From assembly GCA_024867545.1 (NCBI GenBank), contig JANFNE010000025.1:62001-126000 (forward strand): 64,000 nucleotides of DNA, read 5' to 3'. The stretch is from Phytopythium helicoides. Taxonomy: Eukaryota; Oomycota; Peronosporomycetes; Pythiales; Pythiaceae. The position numbers and the translations under genes were made by a program. The notes beneath the pieces are model-generated. The model saw nothing but the letters and a program-made list of their open reading frames with translations. It was not told the origin of the DNA and did not search any database. Positions 63,543 through 64,000 of this stretch are shown here, in pieces; positions within the stretch are counted from its first letter, which is position 1, and each line of letters opens with the position of its first letter.

Positions 63543-64000
63543 CTGTTGACGCCCACGGTACTCGTCCACGCTCCGCTGATGCCACGCGTGACACGGGCGA
63601 AGCTGGCGCGAGAGCCTCGGAGCTGTCGCACGCGCCGCCAGAGACGAAGCGGAGCGCGAGGAGCGGCGCCGACAGCCAATCGAACGCGTCGCCGCCACGC
63701 TCGGAGTCGAATCGCGGCCGCTGACGGCGGAGCTCGCCCGGGTTCTGACGCGACACCACCAAAACGGACGCCTGGGCACGCAAACTCTGGCCTGCAATCG
63801 CGTGCCAGGCCGCTAAAGTCGCCTCGGGGCACGCAAACTCGGGCCTGCAATCCCTCGACAGCTCACGTGGAGCGACGTCGGGTGGACAGATCGGCCCAGG
63901 AGACCAATTTTTTTCGCTTCCAGACCAGTCTCGAACTTGAGACGGCCATGGGGCTGAGCTCCAAGCACAGCCACTCGCTCGGACACTGTCCAATTCGCGT
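63543..64000. other. right-edge region without a resolved gene
   Basis: GC-rich 5' flank of the previous gene. Long minus-strand open frames here are composition effects. It includes a two-unit repeat listed separately. Confidence 0.4.
63774..63852. repeat. two-unit 26-nt direct repeat
   Basis: Units 63774-63799 and 63827-63852 (GGGCACGCAAACTC-x-GGCCTGCAATC), one mismatch, 53-nt period. It lies about 230-310 nt upstream of the bZIP-like start. Confidence 0.75.

Noticed and set aside
1..64000. CRISPR arrays, bacterial operons, rRNA or tRNA genes
   Set aside because: No regularly spaced repeats, no ribosomal RNA sequence and no cloverleaf that I could recognise by eye; a tRNAscan run would be needed to exclude tRNAs fully.

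Overview
This is eukaryotic nuclear DNA and almost certainly from an oomycete. Genes are tightly packed on both strands. Introns are short (about 58-83 nt), mostly open with GTRNGT and close with a pyrimidine tract plus CAG/TAG, and the codon-rich genes are GC-biased. The content also fits oomycetes: START-FYVE families, HGGG-R-C repeat proteins, tyrosine-kinase-like ankyrin kinases and a mitochondrial MinD. Several promoters carry an initiator-like CATTYNGCAAATCT motif of the type described in oomycetes. I rebuilt intron/exon structures by hand, looking for junctions that keep the frame and restore family motifs.

Layout. 1-6.3 kb: the 3' end of an unknown gene, a START-FYVE-like protein, then a divergent pair made of a small secreted Cys-rich protein and a secreted astacin metalloprotease that share a Cys-rich module. 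6.8-14.5 kb: an amino-sugar (GlcNAc) catabolic neighbourhood with a seven-exon ROK sugar kinase, a six-exon glucosamine-6-phosphate deaminase, a GlcNAc-6-phosphate deacetylase, and an UNC-93-type MFS carrier just beyond. 14.9-20.6 kb: an RCC1/double-BTB protein and a polytopic membrane protein with an extracellular LRR/Cys domain.

21-36.3 kb: four near-identical START-FYVE-like genes in orientation - - + +, with the Kelch/DUF4110 gene and mitochondrial minD between the first two. The copies are mosaics, indicating gene conversion. 36.7-37.6 kb: a trihelix/Myb-like DNA-binding protein with a probable GC-AG intron. 38.7-45.8 kb: a large inverted repeat whose two arms (3,137 nt each, 765 nt spacer) match without indels. 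Each arm carries a complete 289-aa HGGG-R-C repeat gene, and the arms are flanked by more diverged homologous sequence.

47-64 kb: a single-exon ankyrin-pseudokinase-kinase protein, a peroxisome-type 5-hydroxyisourate hydrolase, an unknown low-complexity protein, a FYVE-GAF protein, an INCENP with a SAP domain, TRM6, a coiled-coil protein and a basic/coiled-coil regulator-like protein. Most genes are unrelated housekeeping or regulatory genes. The exceptions that look functionally linked are the GlcNAc block (kinase, deacetylase, deaminase, possible carrier) and the protease/small-secreted-protein pair. The middle 24 kb is the dynamic part, with tandem and inverted duplications being homogenised.
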